Below the pieces are notes generated by a model. That model made no database searches. It was not told where the DNA came from and was given only the letters and a program-made list of their open reading frames with translations. A DNA stretch of 64,000 nucleotides from an uncultured Lachnospiraceae bacterium (GTDB lineage: Bacteria; Bacillota; Clostridia; Lachnospirales; Lachnospiraceae): assembly GCA_910585625.1 (NCBI GenBank), contig CAJUFQ010000008.1, forward strand, positions 1 through 64,000. The letters are read 5' to 3'. Positions 33,409-42,396 of the stretch are shown one piece after another; the stretch's first letter is position 1; every line of letters begins with the position of its first letter. The translations under genes and the position numbers were made by a program.

Positions 33409-33630
33409 TTAATCCTGCTTGCTCTGAATGAATTTATCCAGGTCGTCGATCGTTTCAATTTTCTCATCCAGCTCAAGTTCGATGCCAATCTCATCCTCCA
33501 GCTCCATCAGAAGCTCTACGGTGTCAAGGGAATCAATGCCCAGATCGGAAAATTTGCTGTCAGGTTTCACTGCTGACACATCACAGCCAGTACGTTCAGA
33601 AACAATTTTTGCAATAGCGTCAAAGTACAT
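33409..33630 (-). CDS. acpP: Acyl carrier protein
   Basis: 73-residue acidic ACP. The 4'-phosphopantetheine Ser is in GIDSLDTVELLMELE (about 33-47). It is the first gene of the fatty-acid operon. The ATG at 33630 lies 9 nt after GGAGG; ATG at 33636 is only 3 nt away from it, and the ATG at 33714 would lie upstream of the candidate -10. Confidence 0.94.
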   Translation of the reverse strand: MYFDAIAKIVSERTGCDVSAVKPDSKFSDLGIDSLDTVELLMELEDEIGIELELDEKIETIDDLDKFIQSKQD

Positions 33631-33681
33631 AATCATATGCCTCCAATTATTTTTTTCAAACGGCCTGCTGCCGCTCGTTGT

Positions 33682-33696
33682 TGGTATTATATACCA
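33682..33696 (-). promoter_or_regulatory. Palindromic candidate operator overlapping the fab operon -10
   Basis: TGGTATATAATACCA on the minus strand is an inverted repeat with 6-bp arms that contains TATAAT. The -35 region is weak. CGGCCTG and CAGGCCG (33661-33667, 33695-33701) form a further flanking inverted repeat. Confidence 0.5.
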
Positions 33697-33762
33697 GGCC
33701 GTGTTCCAGAACATTACCCGCAGAGTTCCTCAAGCGTTCCAGAAAAGAATTTTTCCAGAATC

Positions 33763-33794
33763 TAAACAAGCCCCCGGCAAACGCCGGGGGCTTG
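33763..33794 (-). terminator. GC-rich hairpin after the GH51 gene
   Basis: CAAGCCCCCGGC pairs with GCCGGGGGCTTG (12 bp, 33767-33794). The minus-strand continuation TTTAG has only a short T run, so termination is probable but not certain. Confidence 0.65.
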
Positions 33795-33804
33795 CTGCCC
33801 CTGC

Positions 33805-36800
33805 TTATTTTACAGTGAGCGTAATCGTCTTGCTCTTATTATTGAAAGTTTTAATCGTAATTTTCGCGGTTCCTTTCTTCTTTGCCTTTATCTTGCCGCT
33901 GCCATTCAGGAAGGAGGCGACTTTCGTCTTTGAGGACTTGTATGTAATCTTGCTAGCCGTTCCCTTGGGCAACGTCACCTGGAAGGTTCCTGACCTCCCT
34001 TTCTTCAAAGTAACTTTGTTCTTCTTGATGCTCTTCTTATTAAATGTAACCTTAGAAATCTTGCCCGGCGCTTTCTTGACGGTAATCTTAAATACCTTTG
34101 CCTTATTGCCTGTCTTAGGAATGGCTTTGACCGTGACTGTGCCTGCCTTCACCGCTTTGACAATGCCTTGGGCATTCGGTTTGGCAATTTTCGCATCAGA
34201 GCTTAAATACGTGCAGTTTTGGGCTTTCACGGAAAGCGTCTCTCCTACTCCTAAAATGGCTGTCTTGGTGGAAGAAGCTTTCAGCTTCACAAGCGCCTTC
34301 ACTGCTCCGTCCAGGTTATCCTTTGCGGCATTGACCTGTTCCTGGGTTGCCTCGCCATCTTTGGAGATTTTCTGTGCCGCCGTTAATTCTGCCGTCAGTT
34401 TTTTCCAGGTTGCCGGCGTGTAGTCAATCTGTTTTTTCACCTTAGCTGTCTTGATGGAAGCATCAAGCCCCGTCTTGTCAACACTCTGGACTGGCGGTTC
34501 TTCCTTCCCGCTATAATTGACTTTCACAACCGTCAGGGACATTGCCGGGACTACATACGTCATGCTCTCCCCGGTAAGCGTCTGCTCTGTGGTAACAGGC
34601 GCAACTTTAGTCGGCTCTTCCATAGTGTTCATGTCCATGGCATTGCCGGACAGGCAAATCAGCTCGACTTTCGTTCCATCCTTGACTCCTGGATAGCTGA
34701 GGGTAATCTCCTTGGCATAATCTGCATGATTTACCAGCTTCGTATATAAATTGTTGTCATCTTCTGACGTCACATAGTATAAATCGGTCTGATGCCCTGG
34801 CTTTTTATCGTAGGAGGAGGTATCACTGTTGTATTTCTCCAAAGTCGTATCAATGATGTGCTTGCCATAATTGTTCGAATACATGGTCTGCACATAATAA
34901 CTCGGCGTACCGTAACTCTCAAATGCATTGAATTTTATCAGGTTATAGTCCCAATCCCGGCATCCCTCGCGCTCAAAGAGCGGTGCATACGATGCGTGGC
35001 GGACAATATCGCCATTACGTTCAAGTCCCGTCATGTAAGCTGCCTCGCTGATAGCCGTATCCAACACGTTCTCCGTTGTGGTAGTCAGATGGCCTGCATA
35101 CTCACCGACGAACACATTGCTGCCGCCTTCGTCGAGACGCTTATAGTTGTCATATATATAATCTTCGTTCAGCAAGGTATTGTTGCCGTCCCCCGCATAA
35201 TTGATGTAATAATGCTCATCTACCAGGGTCTCCCCAGGCATATTGCCATTAAACCATTTCCAGGCGTCTGAATTCTGGCTTCCCTGATAGTAAGGGCCTG
35301 TGGAAGAAATCAGCGTAATTTTCCGCTCAGGATAATGTTCCTTGACATATTTCTCCACATAATCTTTGATCCATTTAAAGTTTGCAAAATAGGAAATGCC
35401 TTTCTCCGGCTGCTCCCAGTTCTCATTGCCAATACCAAGGTAATTCAGGTCAAACGGCTCCTCATGCCCATTCTCTACACGCTTCTTTGCCCAGTATGCC
35501 TGCGTCTCGTCAGAACTGCCCGGGTCTCCCCAACAATAATCAATCAGATGGGTCGCATGATCCGCAAACGGCTTTAACTCTTCTCCGTTGACAGATGCTG
35601 ACGCAGAGTCCGTAAACTGGCAGAATATGCCTGCACTCAGAATCGGGAATGCCTGCGCGCCTAAATCTTCACAAAGCGTAAGGATTTCATGGTAGCCGAA
35701 CTGATAGGACATCATATAGCCATAGTTGTCCCCTGCATCTCCATAATTTACGGATTTATACGGACTGCCCCAATAACTTCCGATGGCCCTTCTCTCTTCC
35801 AGCGGGCCGACAGAGTCTTCCCAGTTATAATAGCCGTCTGTCCCGTAGCTTCCCTCAACGACACAGCCGCCCGGAAAACGGATGAAACTCGGCCCAAGCT
35901 GCTGCAGCTTCTCTACAAGATCTTTCCTCAGGCCTGCGCCGTAAGAATAATTCTTATTGCCATAGCCATAGCCATCTGTCGGAATCAACGATACCATGTC
36001 AATGTACATGGAATCCGCTGCCCCCGCGCCCTCAAAGGTCAGAACCAAAGTTCCAAGCTTTTCAGCATTTCCTGTCAGTGATGCAGAAACTTTCTGCCAG
36101 GTACCATCCTTTTTCAGTTCCAGTGCCGCTTCATTCGTCAGCGCAGTCCCTGCATCGTCCACGACTTTCACCTTAACCGCACCCGCATAATCGCTGGCCG
36201 CTTTCATGTACATGGAAAAATCATATTTCGCATCTTTGCGGATTGCCATAGCGGATTTATCCAAAGTTTTCCGGCCGACAAACCCATGGTTGGACAGGGT
36301 CTGGTTCCCGGTAATCTTTGCATAGTTTTTATTATTTTTATTCAGCCCGTCTGTCCGCTCTACCACAAAATCTGCCGCATTGCTGCTGTCCCAGTGCAGT
36401 TTCCAAGATTTCTGATCGCCTTTGACCTCTGGAGCTGTGGTCTCATGCAGATTCTGGTAATTTTCAAAAGAATTATTTTTCACCAGCTCCGCGGAGAGTC
36501 CTCCGTCTGCCGAGCTATTGATGTCCTCATAGAACACGCCGTACAGCTCCTGGCTGATATCTACGCCTTTGTTTTTCTGATCGATTGTCATCGCATACTC
36601 CGTGGTCTTGTCAGAAAGCACCAGTATCTCAATGTCCTTATCTTTCTTAACCTCCGGCTTGCTTGCCAAAGTACACGTTGCCGTCAGGGTAACCTTTGTG
36701 TCTGCAGAGGGGGGCGTGATTGACCCGTCATCTGCAACCACGTCGGGATTCTTGCTCTTCCAACTGACATCCACGCGGTCGTTCATTGCCTTAGACGGAA

Positions 36801-37998
36801 GCGTCAGCTTTTTGTTAAGTCGGCTTGGCACCCTTCCTTCCTTCACTTCCGGAATCACCAGGGAACTTCCTGCGGCCGATACGACAAATTCCTCACTGAC
36901 GTCAGAATGCACTTTCCAGCGGTATACGCCAAGAGAATCCCCGGCAACCGTCATATACATACGGATTGACTTTGTGGTAATTTCATCAATCGTAATTTGA
37001 TTGAACTTATCATATTTCGAATAATTCTTCCGGTGGGACTGTATCACAGCTTCCTTCCATGCCCCGGCGGAATCTTTATACTCAAAACGGACGTTGGACG
37101 GAATCTTCATCCCGGCGTCGCTGCCATACCAAAATACCTGGAAAGTCTTGGTCGTAACTGCCTCGTCCCAGTCATATTGCAGCCAGCATTCCTGGCCTGC
37201 CGCATGGCCCTGTCCCCAGTTTCCCCAGCCTTTGCCTGTCCCACCGTCAGATTTGGTCGGAACAAAGCTCTCATTATTGATGCCGTTCAGGTTCTCCCAG
37301 GGGGAGGTGTGGTTCTCATGCGCGCTAGGCACAGCATAGACCGCCGCGTCCGGCAGGCTTAAATCCGGGCTTGGGTCTTCCGGCGGAACTGTCTCAGGCT
37401 TCGGAAAATCTGCCGGCACCTCGCCAAGCAGCTTCCAGTCATATACCGCAACCGGGGTGTTATTTGTATGCTGCATCGTCACGCGGATGGCAGACGTTGT
37501 GACAGGCGTTTCAAACTCATACGTCTTCGTTACATTTCCCTCAAACGTCCACGTACCCTTCCTGGCAATCTCCACCCATACCCCAGCCTCATTTTTATAC
37601 TCAGCGATAATGTTCGCCGGCGTCACCACGCCGTTTCCATCGTCATTAAAAGTAATCTCCATTCCTGTTACCGCGGCTTGCCGCTCGCCAAAATCATACT
37701 TCATCCACTGGGGACGCGTCGCAATATCCGCATCACTGTGCCCATTCCAGAATGTAGTCATGTTGTCATCTGCAAAATTATCCGGCCCTGCTCCCCAGCC
37801 GATAAAATTCACCGAGGGGGTCGCATAATCCCGCAACGTCGGATTATCAACATTCTGCCAGCGGTCTGCCGTCCCAAATTGTTCCCCCGCCTCTGCCGCC
37901 ATGACGGCTGACGGCGTCTGCAGCGCCGGGACAGAGGTAAATATCAATGCCCCCGCCAGCAACAGGCCCGCCAGGCCACGCAATTTCTTAAATTTCAT
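33805..37998 (-). CDS. Secreted multidomain GH51-type alpha-L-arabinofuranosidase
   Basis: 1397-residue exported enzyme. Residues 1-36 form a signal peptide ending ...VMAAEA. Two F5/8-type-C-like modules follow (about 45-200 and 220-380), then an Ig-like module, a CBM-like part starting ELYGVFYEDINSSADGG, and the catalytic barrel. The acid/base Glu is likely in LGIGNENWE (about 855) and the nucleophile in FVGEYAG (about 965), with FIRFPGGCVVEG in between earlier. The C-terminus carries a FIVAR-like helical module and two Ig-like (Big_2) modules. No LPxTG anchor is present, so retention would be through the terminal modules. The ATG at 37998 has GGAGAAG upstream. It probably releases arabinose from plant arabinans or arabinoxylans. 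Confidence 0.85.
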   Translation of the reverse strand: MKFKKLRGLAGLLLAGALIFTSVPALQTPSAVMAAEAGEQFGTADRWQNVDNPTLRDYATPSVNFIGWGAGPDNFADDNMTTFWNGHSDADIATRPQWMKYDFGERQAAVTGMEITFNDDGNGVVTPANIIAEYKNEAGVWVEIARKGTWTFEGNVTKTYEFETPVTTSAIRVTMQHTNNTPVAVYDWKLLGEVPADFPKPETVPPEDPSPDLSLPDAAVYAVPSAHENHTSPWENLNGINNESFVPTKSDGGTGKGWGNWGQGHAAGQECWLQYDWDEAVTTKTFQVFWYGSDAGMKIPSNVRFEYKDSAGAWKEAVIQSHRKNYSKYDKFNQITIDEITTKSIRMYMTVAGDSLGVYRWKVHSDVSEEFVVSAAGSSLVIPEVKEGRVPSRLNKKLTLPSKAMNDRVDVSWKSKNPDVVADDGSITPPSADTKVTLTATCTLASKPEVKKDKDIEILVLSDKTTEYAMTIDQKNKGVDISQELYGVFYEDINSSADGGLSAELVKNNSFENYQNLHETTAPEVKGDQKSWKLHWDSSNAADFVVERTDGLNKNNKNYAKITGNQTLSNHGFVGRKTLDKSAMAIRKDAKYDFSMYMKAASDYAGAVKVKVVDDAGTALTNEAALELKKDGTWQKVSASLTGNAEKLGTLVLTFEGAGAADSMYIDMVSLIPTDGYGYGNKNYSYGAGLRKDLVEKLQQLGPSFIRFPGGCVVEGSYGTDGYYNWEDSVGPLEERRAIGSYWGSPYKSVNYGDAGDNYGYMMSYQFGYHEILTLCEDLGAQAFPILSAGIFCQFTDSASASVNGEELKPFADHATHLIDYCWGDPGSSDETQAYWAKKRVENGHEEPFDLNYLGIGNENWEQPEKGISYFANFKWIKDYVEKYVKEHYPERKITLISSTGPYYQGSQNSDAWKWFNGNMPGETLVDEHYYINYAGDGNNTLLNEDYIYDNYKRLDEGGSNVFVGEYAGHLTTTTENVLDTAISEAAYMTGLERNGDIVRHASYAPLFEREGCRDWDYNLIKFNAFESYGTPSYYVQTMYSNNYGKHIIDTTLEKYNSDTSSYDKKPGHQTDLYYVTSEDDNNLYTKLVNHADYAKEITLSYPGVKDGTKVELICLSGNAMDMNTMEEPTKVAPVTTEQTLTGESMTYVVPAMSLTVVKVNYSGKEEPPVQSVDKTGLDASIKTAKVKKQIDYTPATWKKLTAELTAAQKISKDGEATQEQVNAAKDNLDGAVKALVKLKASSTKTAILGVGETLSVKAQNCTYLSSDAKIAKPNAQGIVKAVKAGTVTVKAIPKTGNKAKVFKITVKKAPGKISKVTFNKKSIKKNKVTLKKGRSGTFQVTLPKGTASKITYKSSKTKVASFLNGSGKIKAKKKGTAKITIKTFNNKSKTITLTVK

Positions 37999-38216
37999 AC
38001 AACTTCTCCTTTCCATTCACTATACAAGATTGCTCCCATTCCACTAAAGATAATTAATTATAGCAAATGGCCCTGCAATGCTAAATGGAACGATTTTAAG
38101 GTTGTAGAACAAATTTAAGGTCAGGGATAAATTCAGATTGCAACGCTCCTGCTGCGCATAGCCAAAAAACATACCTTACACTCACGAAAATCAAATTTCA
38201 AATGTTTTTCCGTATC

Positions 38217-39008
38217 TTACACTGCCAAATCTTTTTTCATATATACAGTATGGGCAACGGCGACGCAGACGGCCAGAACAGACGCCCCCAGGACTGCCGC
38301 TGCCGCATGGATTTCTCCTGTGCTGAACAAATCTGCCGCATTCGCATAAGAAAACGGGCTGAACAGCTTATAATCTGTCAAATCCGGGATAACCCGCGCC
38401 ATCAGGTCATACGCATAAAAAAACAGTACAATGCCCAGGGCAAGCCCCAGCTTATTTTTCTTCTGGAACGCAGACATGCAAAAACAGATGCCGGCAATCT
38501 CCAGCTGCATCAGGAATTGCATGGCATGATATAGCAGGAAATTGGGAAAATCCATCTCCTCTCCCAAAAAAGTAATGCCCAGAAGATAAAGCCCTACGCA
38601 GAGCAGGTTGAAAAGCAAAATATTTGATACAATCGCAGACCATTTGGCCAAAACCGCTTTCCCTCTGCCAACCGGCAGGGAAAACAAGAATTCGCTGGTA
38701 TGTCCGTCTTCCTCCTTGGACAGCATATTAGCGCTGGCAACCGCCGCGAACATGGCTCCACCCAGCCCATGGATGGTTCCTACTTCCGTGGCGTAAAATC
38801 CTTTGAGCGTAGCGATGCTTAACTGGCTCATGCCAAATGCATCCGCAAACGCGCCCATAGATGCAAAGCTTTCCGACACCCCCGCCATGCTCTCCTGCAT
38901 ACTGGAAAAAAGCAGGATGCAGACAGCGCCCATGCCGCCCACACATGATGCCCAGATTATCAGGCTCTTGATATATCCCTTCATTTCATGCTTATATATT
39001 GTAAACAC
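38217..39008 (-). CDS. ABC-2 type membrane permease
   Basis: 263-residue protein with about six hydrophobic segments, starting KHEMKGYIKSLIIWASCVGG. The loop LSKEEDGHTSEFLFSLPVGRGK is the typical ABC-2 cytoplasmic coupling region (split: HTSEFLFSLPVGR). The start is GTG at 39008, 6 nt after AGGAGG; the ATG at 39032 precedes that site. The partner ATPase ends 47 nt upstream. The substrate is unknown; related pairs export antibiotics or lipids. Confidence 0.85.
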   Translation of the reverse strand: MFTIYKHEMKGYIKSLIIWASCVGGMGAVCILLFSSMQESMAGVSESFASMGAFADAFGMSQLSIATLKGFYATEVGTIHGLGGAMFAAVASANMLSKEEDGHTSEFLFSLPVGRGKAVLAKWSAIVSNILLFNLLCVGLYLLGITFLGEEMDFPNFLLYHAMQFLMQLEIAGICFCMSAFQKKNKLGLALGIVLFFYAYDLMARVIPDLTDYKLFSPFSYANAADLFSTGEIHAAAAVLGASVLAVCVAVAHTVYMKKDLAV

Positions 39009-39055
39009 AGCTATCCTCCTATATCCATTCATCCAAAATCAACATCCTTGCCCGG

Positions 39056-39889
39056 TTATTCTGTGCCAGGCGCATAGAAATGCATGAAAATCTCATCCAG
39101 AGAGGGTTCCTCTATGAGGATATCCTGGATGTCATGTCTTGCCAAGTCCTGCATCAGCTCATTTAAGTCCCCCTCAAAAAGGAAACTTTCCTGCCTGCCC
39201 TCACGAAGCAGTTTCACCCTCTTGGTATTCGTCCTTGTAAGATTTTCCACCGTGTCCATGCATTGGAGTTTTCCTTCCTTCATAATAGCAGCCGTCCTGC
39301 AATAGCTTTTGATTTCTGAAAGGACATGGGTGGACAGCATACACGTCGCCCCTTCTGCCACATATTCCTCAATCAGCTTAAAAAATTCACTCTGCATCAG
39401 CGGATCCAGCCCGCTGGTCGGTTCATCAAATACGAAAAGTTTCGGCTTATGCTGCATGGCGCATACAATGCCCGCTTTCTTGCGGTTCCCCAGCGACAAA
39501 TCGCATATTTTCTTATCCAAATCCAGCTGTAGGCGCGAACAAAGTTTCTCTGCCTCTGCACGGCAGTCCTTTTTCCTGATACGCGCAGCCATCTGAATCA
39601 GCTCCCTGACTTTCATTGATGGGTAAAACATGGCCTCCGAGGGCAGATAGCCCACTTCGGCGAGTATGGCTTCTCTTTCTCTTCGGATATCCTTTCCCAG
39701 GATACGGATGCTGCCTTCCTGAAAACGGATAAGCCCCAGCATGGAACGGATAGTCGTGGATTTGCCGGCTCCATTCGGGCCAAGGAAGCCAAAAATGTCC
39801 CCTTCTTTCACACAAAAACTTACATCCGATACACCCCGGCGCTTCCCATAATTCTTCGTCAGGCTGTCAATCTCAATAATATCTGGCAT
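39056..39889 (-). CDS. ABC transporter ATPase (exporter type)
   Basis: 277-residue ATPase. Walker A GPNGAGKST (about 40-48), Q-loop region GYLPSEAMFYPS, signature LSLGNRKKAG (a degenerate LSGGQ), Walker B LFVFDEPTSGLDP and the switch His in STHVLSE. A C-terminal extension follows as in drug or bacitracin-type exporters. The ATG at 39889 has AGGAGG 7 nt upstream. It pairs with the permease downstream. Confidence 0.92.
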   Translation of the reverse strand: MPDIIEIDSLTKNYGKRRGVSDVSFCVKEGDIFGFLGPNGAGKSTTIRSMLGLIRFQEGSIRILGKDIRREREAILAEVGYLPSEAMFYPSMKVRELIQMAARIRKKDCRAEAEKLCSRLQLDLDKKICDLSLGNRKKAGIVCAMQHKPKLFVFDEPTSGLDPLMQSEFFKLIEEYVAEGATCMLSTHVLSEIKSYCRTAAIMKEGKLQCMDTVENLTRTNTKRVKLLREGRQESFLFEGDLNELMQDLARHDIQDILIEEPSLDEIFMHFYAPGTE

Positions 39890-40063
39890 TCTCTTTCCTC
39901 CTTGCCTGAAATATTTGCAGCTTCTCTTCCATAATCTTCTCAATCTATCTTCCGCTTTTGCTGATCCACAAGGAATGCGCAGACATGAAAGAGTATAACA
40001 TAACATATGTTTCGCTTTATCTTACCAAAATTCTTTAGAAATGGCAATTTCCACATGAATTTA

Positions 40064-40249
40064 AGTTCCCCATTTTTTATATCAGTTAATATTTTAGTAG
40101 CAAAAGGTCTTGCTGCCTTTGGCAGCATAGACATCTTGTACAAAAAGTGTCGGGAAAGCTAGCGTTCCATAGCGCTTTTCTGTGCAAAAGGTTTTCATCA
40201 CGTTGTGATGGAAACCTTTGGTACTAGGAAACTAAATAATGGGAAAACT
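40064..40249 (+). repeat. Cloverleaf-forming intergenic repeat, copy B
   Basis: 186-bp copy between two ABC-transporter units. Termini AGTTCCCCATTTTTTA and TAAATAATGGGAAAACT are imperfect inverted repeats. P1 is 40095-40107 with 40215-40226, P2 is TGCTGCC-TTT-GGCAGCA (40111-40127), P3 is 40136-40147 with 40175-40187 and holds GGGAA-AGCTAGCG-TTCC, and P4 is GGTTTTCATCAC/GTGATGGAAACC (40190-40216). Confidence 0.82.
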
Positions 40250-40293
40250 GAAACCACATGAACCCAGCGCAGCCTTTCTTAAAAAATATATAC

Positions 40294-40323
40294 AAAAATG
40301 GAGGCGTCCTTTAGGACACCTCC
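40294..40323 (-). terminator. Terminator overlapping the end of the ABC permease gene
   Basis: GGAGGTGTCC-TAAA-GGACGCCTCC on the minus strand, followed by ATTTTTG. The permease stop codon (40311-40313) is in the loop, so the 5' arm is coding sequence. Confidence 0.88.
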
Positions 40324-41528
40324 GCCTTTCTGTAAATCCGGTACAACAAAGGCCAAAGCAGCAGACACGCCAAAGCATAGGCTGGGATAATCAGCGTTGC
40401 TACATTCATAATCCTTCCTCCCAACTGTACCAGATTAAACTCTTTAATCGTAATATAAATTTCCAGAAGCTGGTCTGGAAAGAAGGAGCATATCCCAGGC
40501 AGCGTAATCACCCTGCTCAGAAATGGGAATGCGCACAGCACGATAAACGGCACGATAATCGCTGTCGCAGTGGAACGCATTGCCGCCGAGGCGAGCATGG
40601 AAAGCGTTGACGCAAACATTGTGCCAACATAGCCGCCTGCCGCAATCAAGAGATAAGCCTCCATAAAGGTAATATTATAGGCGCTCCTCCACATATCCAT
40701 CTGGATTGGGCAATTCGCCCCGTCCGCTCCCAGCGCGGCAAGCACGATTGCCGTGTACAACAGCAGGAAAACAACATAGAAAACGGTGGTTACTGCAAAT
40801 CCGGCTCCCATCTTTGCCAGGACTGCCCGGTTTCTCCCTAATTTTGAAGAAAAGAAAATTGCGTCTGCATTCGTCTGAAACTCATCCGAAAATATACCGG
40901 AAACCAAAAATCCAATAATTAATGCAAGAATTAATATAAATGTTGATACGTTCTGTAACAATGCGCTCCAGCCATCGGTATATTCATAATAGAATGGCGT
41001 TTTCAACTCCTCATACCGTTGAATCAGAAACTCCTTTTCCAAATCAGTAAATATTTCCTCCCCGGAATCCAGATATTTTTTTAAGTTGGAAACCCTTCTC
41101 TCATAGACGCTTCCCGCCTCCTCTATGGAAACATTATCAATCGCATAGTAATTGTAATCCCGCCACTCGCTAAATGCGTTGTTGATTAGCTCCGCTATGC
41201 TGGAAATCCCCTGTTTCCTGGCATAAGCTTTGTCCTGCTGCTCATTGTCATCTGACAAAGCTTCCGTAGAATTGTTGATAGACGCATTTTCCCTAGCCAC
41301 CTCTTTTAGCACATCTTCCGTGAGATTACCTTTCCATTTATTCTTTTCTGCCCTGAGGCTCTTAGCCCCCGGCATACCGCTCACATGGTTCCCATCACTG
41401 TCTATATATTCTACCCGGTTCATGGTCAGCATACTCACCGCCACAAGAATAACCAGCAAAATTAAGACTGCCATCCTATTCTTAAATTTAGAAAAAATTT
41501 TTTTAATCTCAAATTGCAGCACTTTCAT
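40311..41528 (-). CDS. ABC-2 type permease with large extracytoplasmic loop
   Basis: 405-residue membrane protein: one N-terminal helix (about 22-40), an extracytoplasmic region of about 130 residues, then about five helices clustered in residues 190-400. This is the layout of ABC-2 exporter permeases of the bacteriocin/lantibiotic type. The ATG at 41528 overlaps the upstream ATPase gene by 20 nt; its own binding site is only GGGGG next to the ATG, so translational coupling is likely. It is the last gene of the sigma-membrane protein-ATPase-permease operon. Confidence 0.85.
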   Translation of the reverse strand: MKVLQFEIKKIFSKFKNRMAVLILLVILVAVSMLTMNRVEYIDSDGNHVSGMPGAKSLRAEKNKWKGNLTEDVLKEVARENASINNSTEALSDDNEQQDKAYARKQGISSIAELINNAFSEWRDYNYYAIDNVSIEEAGSVYERRVSNLKKYLDSGEEIFTDLEKEFLIQRYEELKTPFYYEYTDGWSALLQNVSTFILILALIIGFLVSGIFSDEFQTNADAIFFSSKLGRNRAVLAKMGAGFAVTTVFYVVFLLLYTAIVLAALGADGANCPIQMDMWRSAYNITFMEAYLLIAAGGYVGTMFASTLSMLASAAMRSTATAIIVPFIVLCAFPFLSRVITLPGICSFFPDQLLEIYITIKEFNLVQLGGRIMNVATLIIPAYALACLLLWPLLYRIYRKAEVS

Positions 41529-42396
41529 CCCCCGCTTTCTCTCCAAAATAATATAAAAACACATCTTCCAGCGAGGCTTCTGCAAGCCTTGCATTTTCTG
41601 ACGGTTTTTCCGCTGAGATAATGCGCAGCTCTGCGCCATAGGACTCCGCCTTCATGTTTGAAATCTTATATTGTTTCATATACTCAGATACCATACCCTT
41701 ATCCACATAGCACTGCCAGACGCTTTCCGGCATGGAGCGTATGATCTCATCTGATGTCCCCGTGCGCACAAACGTACCGTCTTTCATCAGCCAAATTTCA
41801 TTCGCTATATATTCAATGTCAGAAACAATGTGCGTAGACAATAGCACGAGGCGTTCCTCGGATAGCTCGCTGATTAAATTGCGGAACCGTATCCTCTCAT
41901 TGGGGTCAAGTCCAGCGGTTGGCTCGTCAAGCACCAGAATTTCAGGATTGTTAAGCATGGCCTGCGCAACCCCGGCGCGGCGTTTCATGCCCCCGGACAG
42001 TTTCTTCATTTTTTTGTCCGCAGCCTTCGAGAGGCCGACTTTGGCAATCAGCTCCTTTGTGCGTTTCCTGGCGACAGCCGGTCGGATTCCCTTAATCGCC
42101 GCAATGTAAAGCAGATAATCCTGAACGGTGAATTCAGGGTAAAACCCAAATTCCTGCGGCAGATATCCCAGCAGCTTGCGGTATTCTCCGTCCATTTTAA
42201 AAATATCCTTACCGTTGTAGGTGATTGCCCCGCCCGTAGGTGCAAGCAACGTACAAAGCATCCGCATCAGCGTCGTCTTACCTGCCCCATTGACTCCCAA
42301 CAGCCCATACACGCCGTTCGTCATCGTAAAATCAATATGATTCACAGCCGTGAAACCTCCAAACTTTTTTGTAAGACCTTCAAATTTCAATTCCAT
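41509..42396 (-). CDS. ABC transporter ATPase
   Basis: 295-residue ATPase. Walker A GVNGAGKTT (about 34-42), Q-loop GYLPQEFGFYPEF, signature LSGGMKRRAG, Walker B ILVLDEPTAGLDP and the His of LLSTHIVSD are all intact. A C-terminal segment of about 80 residues follows, as in exporter ATPases. It overlaps the upstream membrane-protein gene by 17 nt and the downstream permease by 20 nt. Confidence 0.93.
   Translation of the reverse strand: MELKFEGLTKKFGGFTAVNHIDFTMTNGVYGLLGVNGAGKTTLMRMLCTLLAPTGGAITYNGKDIFKMDGEYRKLLGYLPQEFGFYPEFTVQDYLLYIAAIKGIRPAVARKRTKELIAKVGLSKAADKKMKKLSGGMKRRAGVAQAMLNNPEILVLDEPTAGLDPNERIRFRNLISELSEERLVLLSTHIVSDIEYIANEIWLMKDGTFVRTGTSDEIIRSMPESVWQCYVDKGMVSEYMKQYKISNMKAESYGAELRIISAEKPSENARLAEASLEDVFLYYFGEKAGDESAAI

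Noticed and set aside
33805..34100. LPxTG or SLH anchor at the C-terminus of the GH51 protein
   Set aside because: The protein ends TITLTVK directly after an Ig-like module; no sorting motif or hydrophobic tail.
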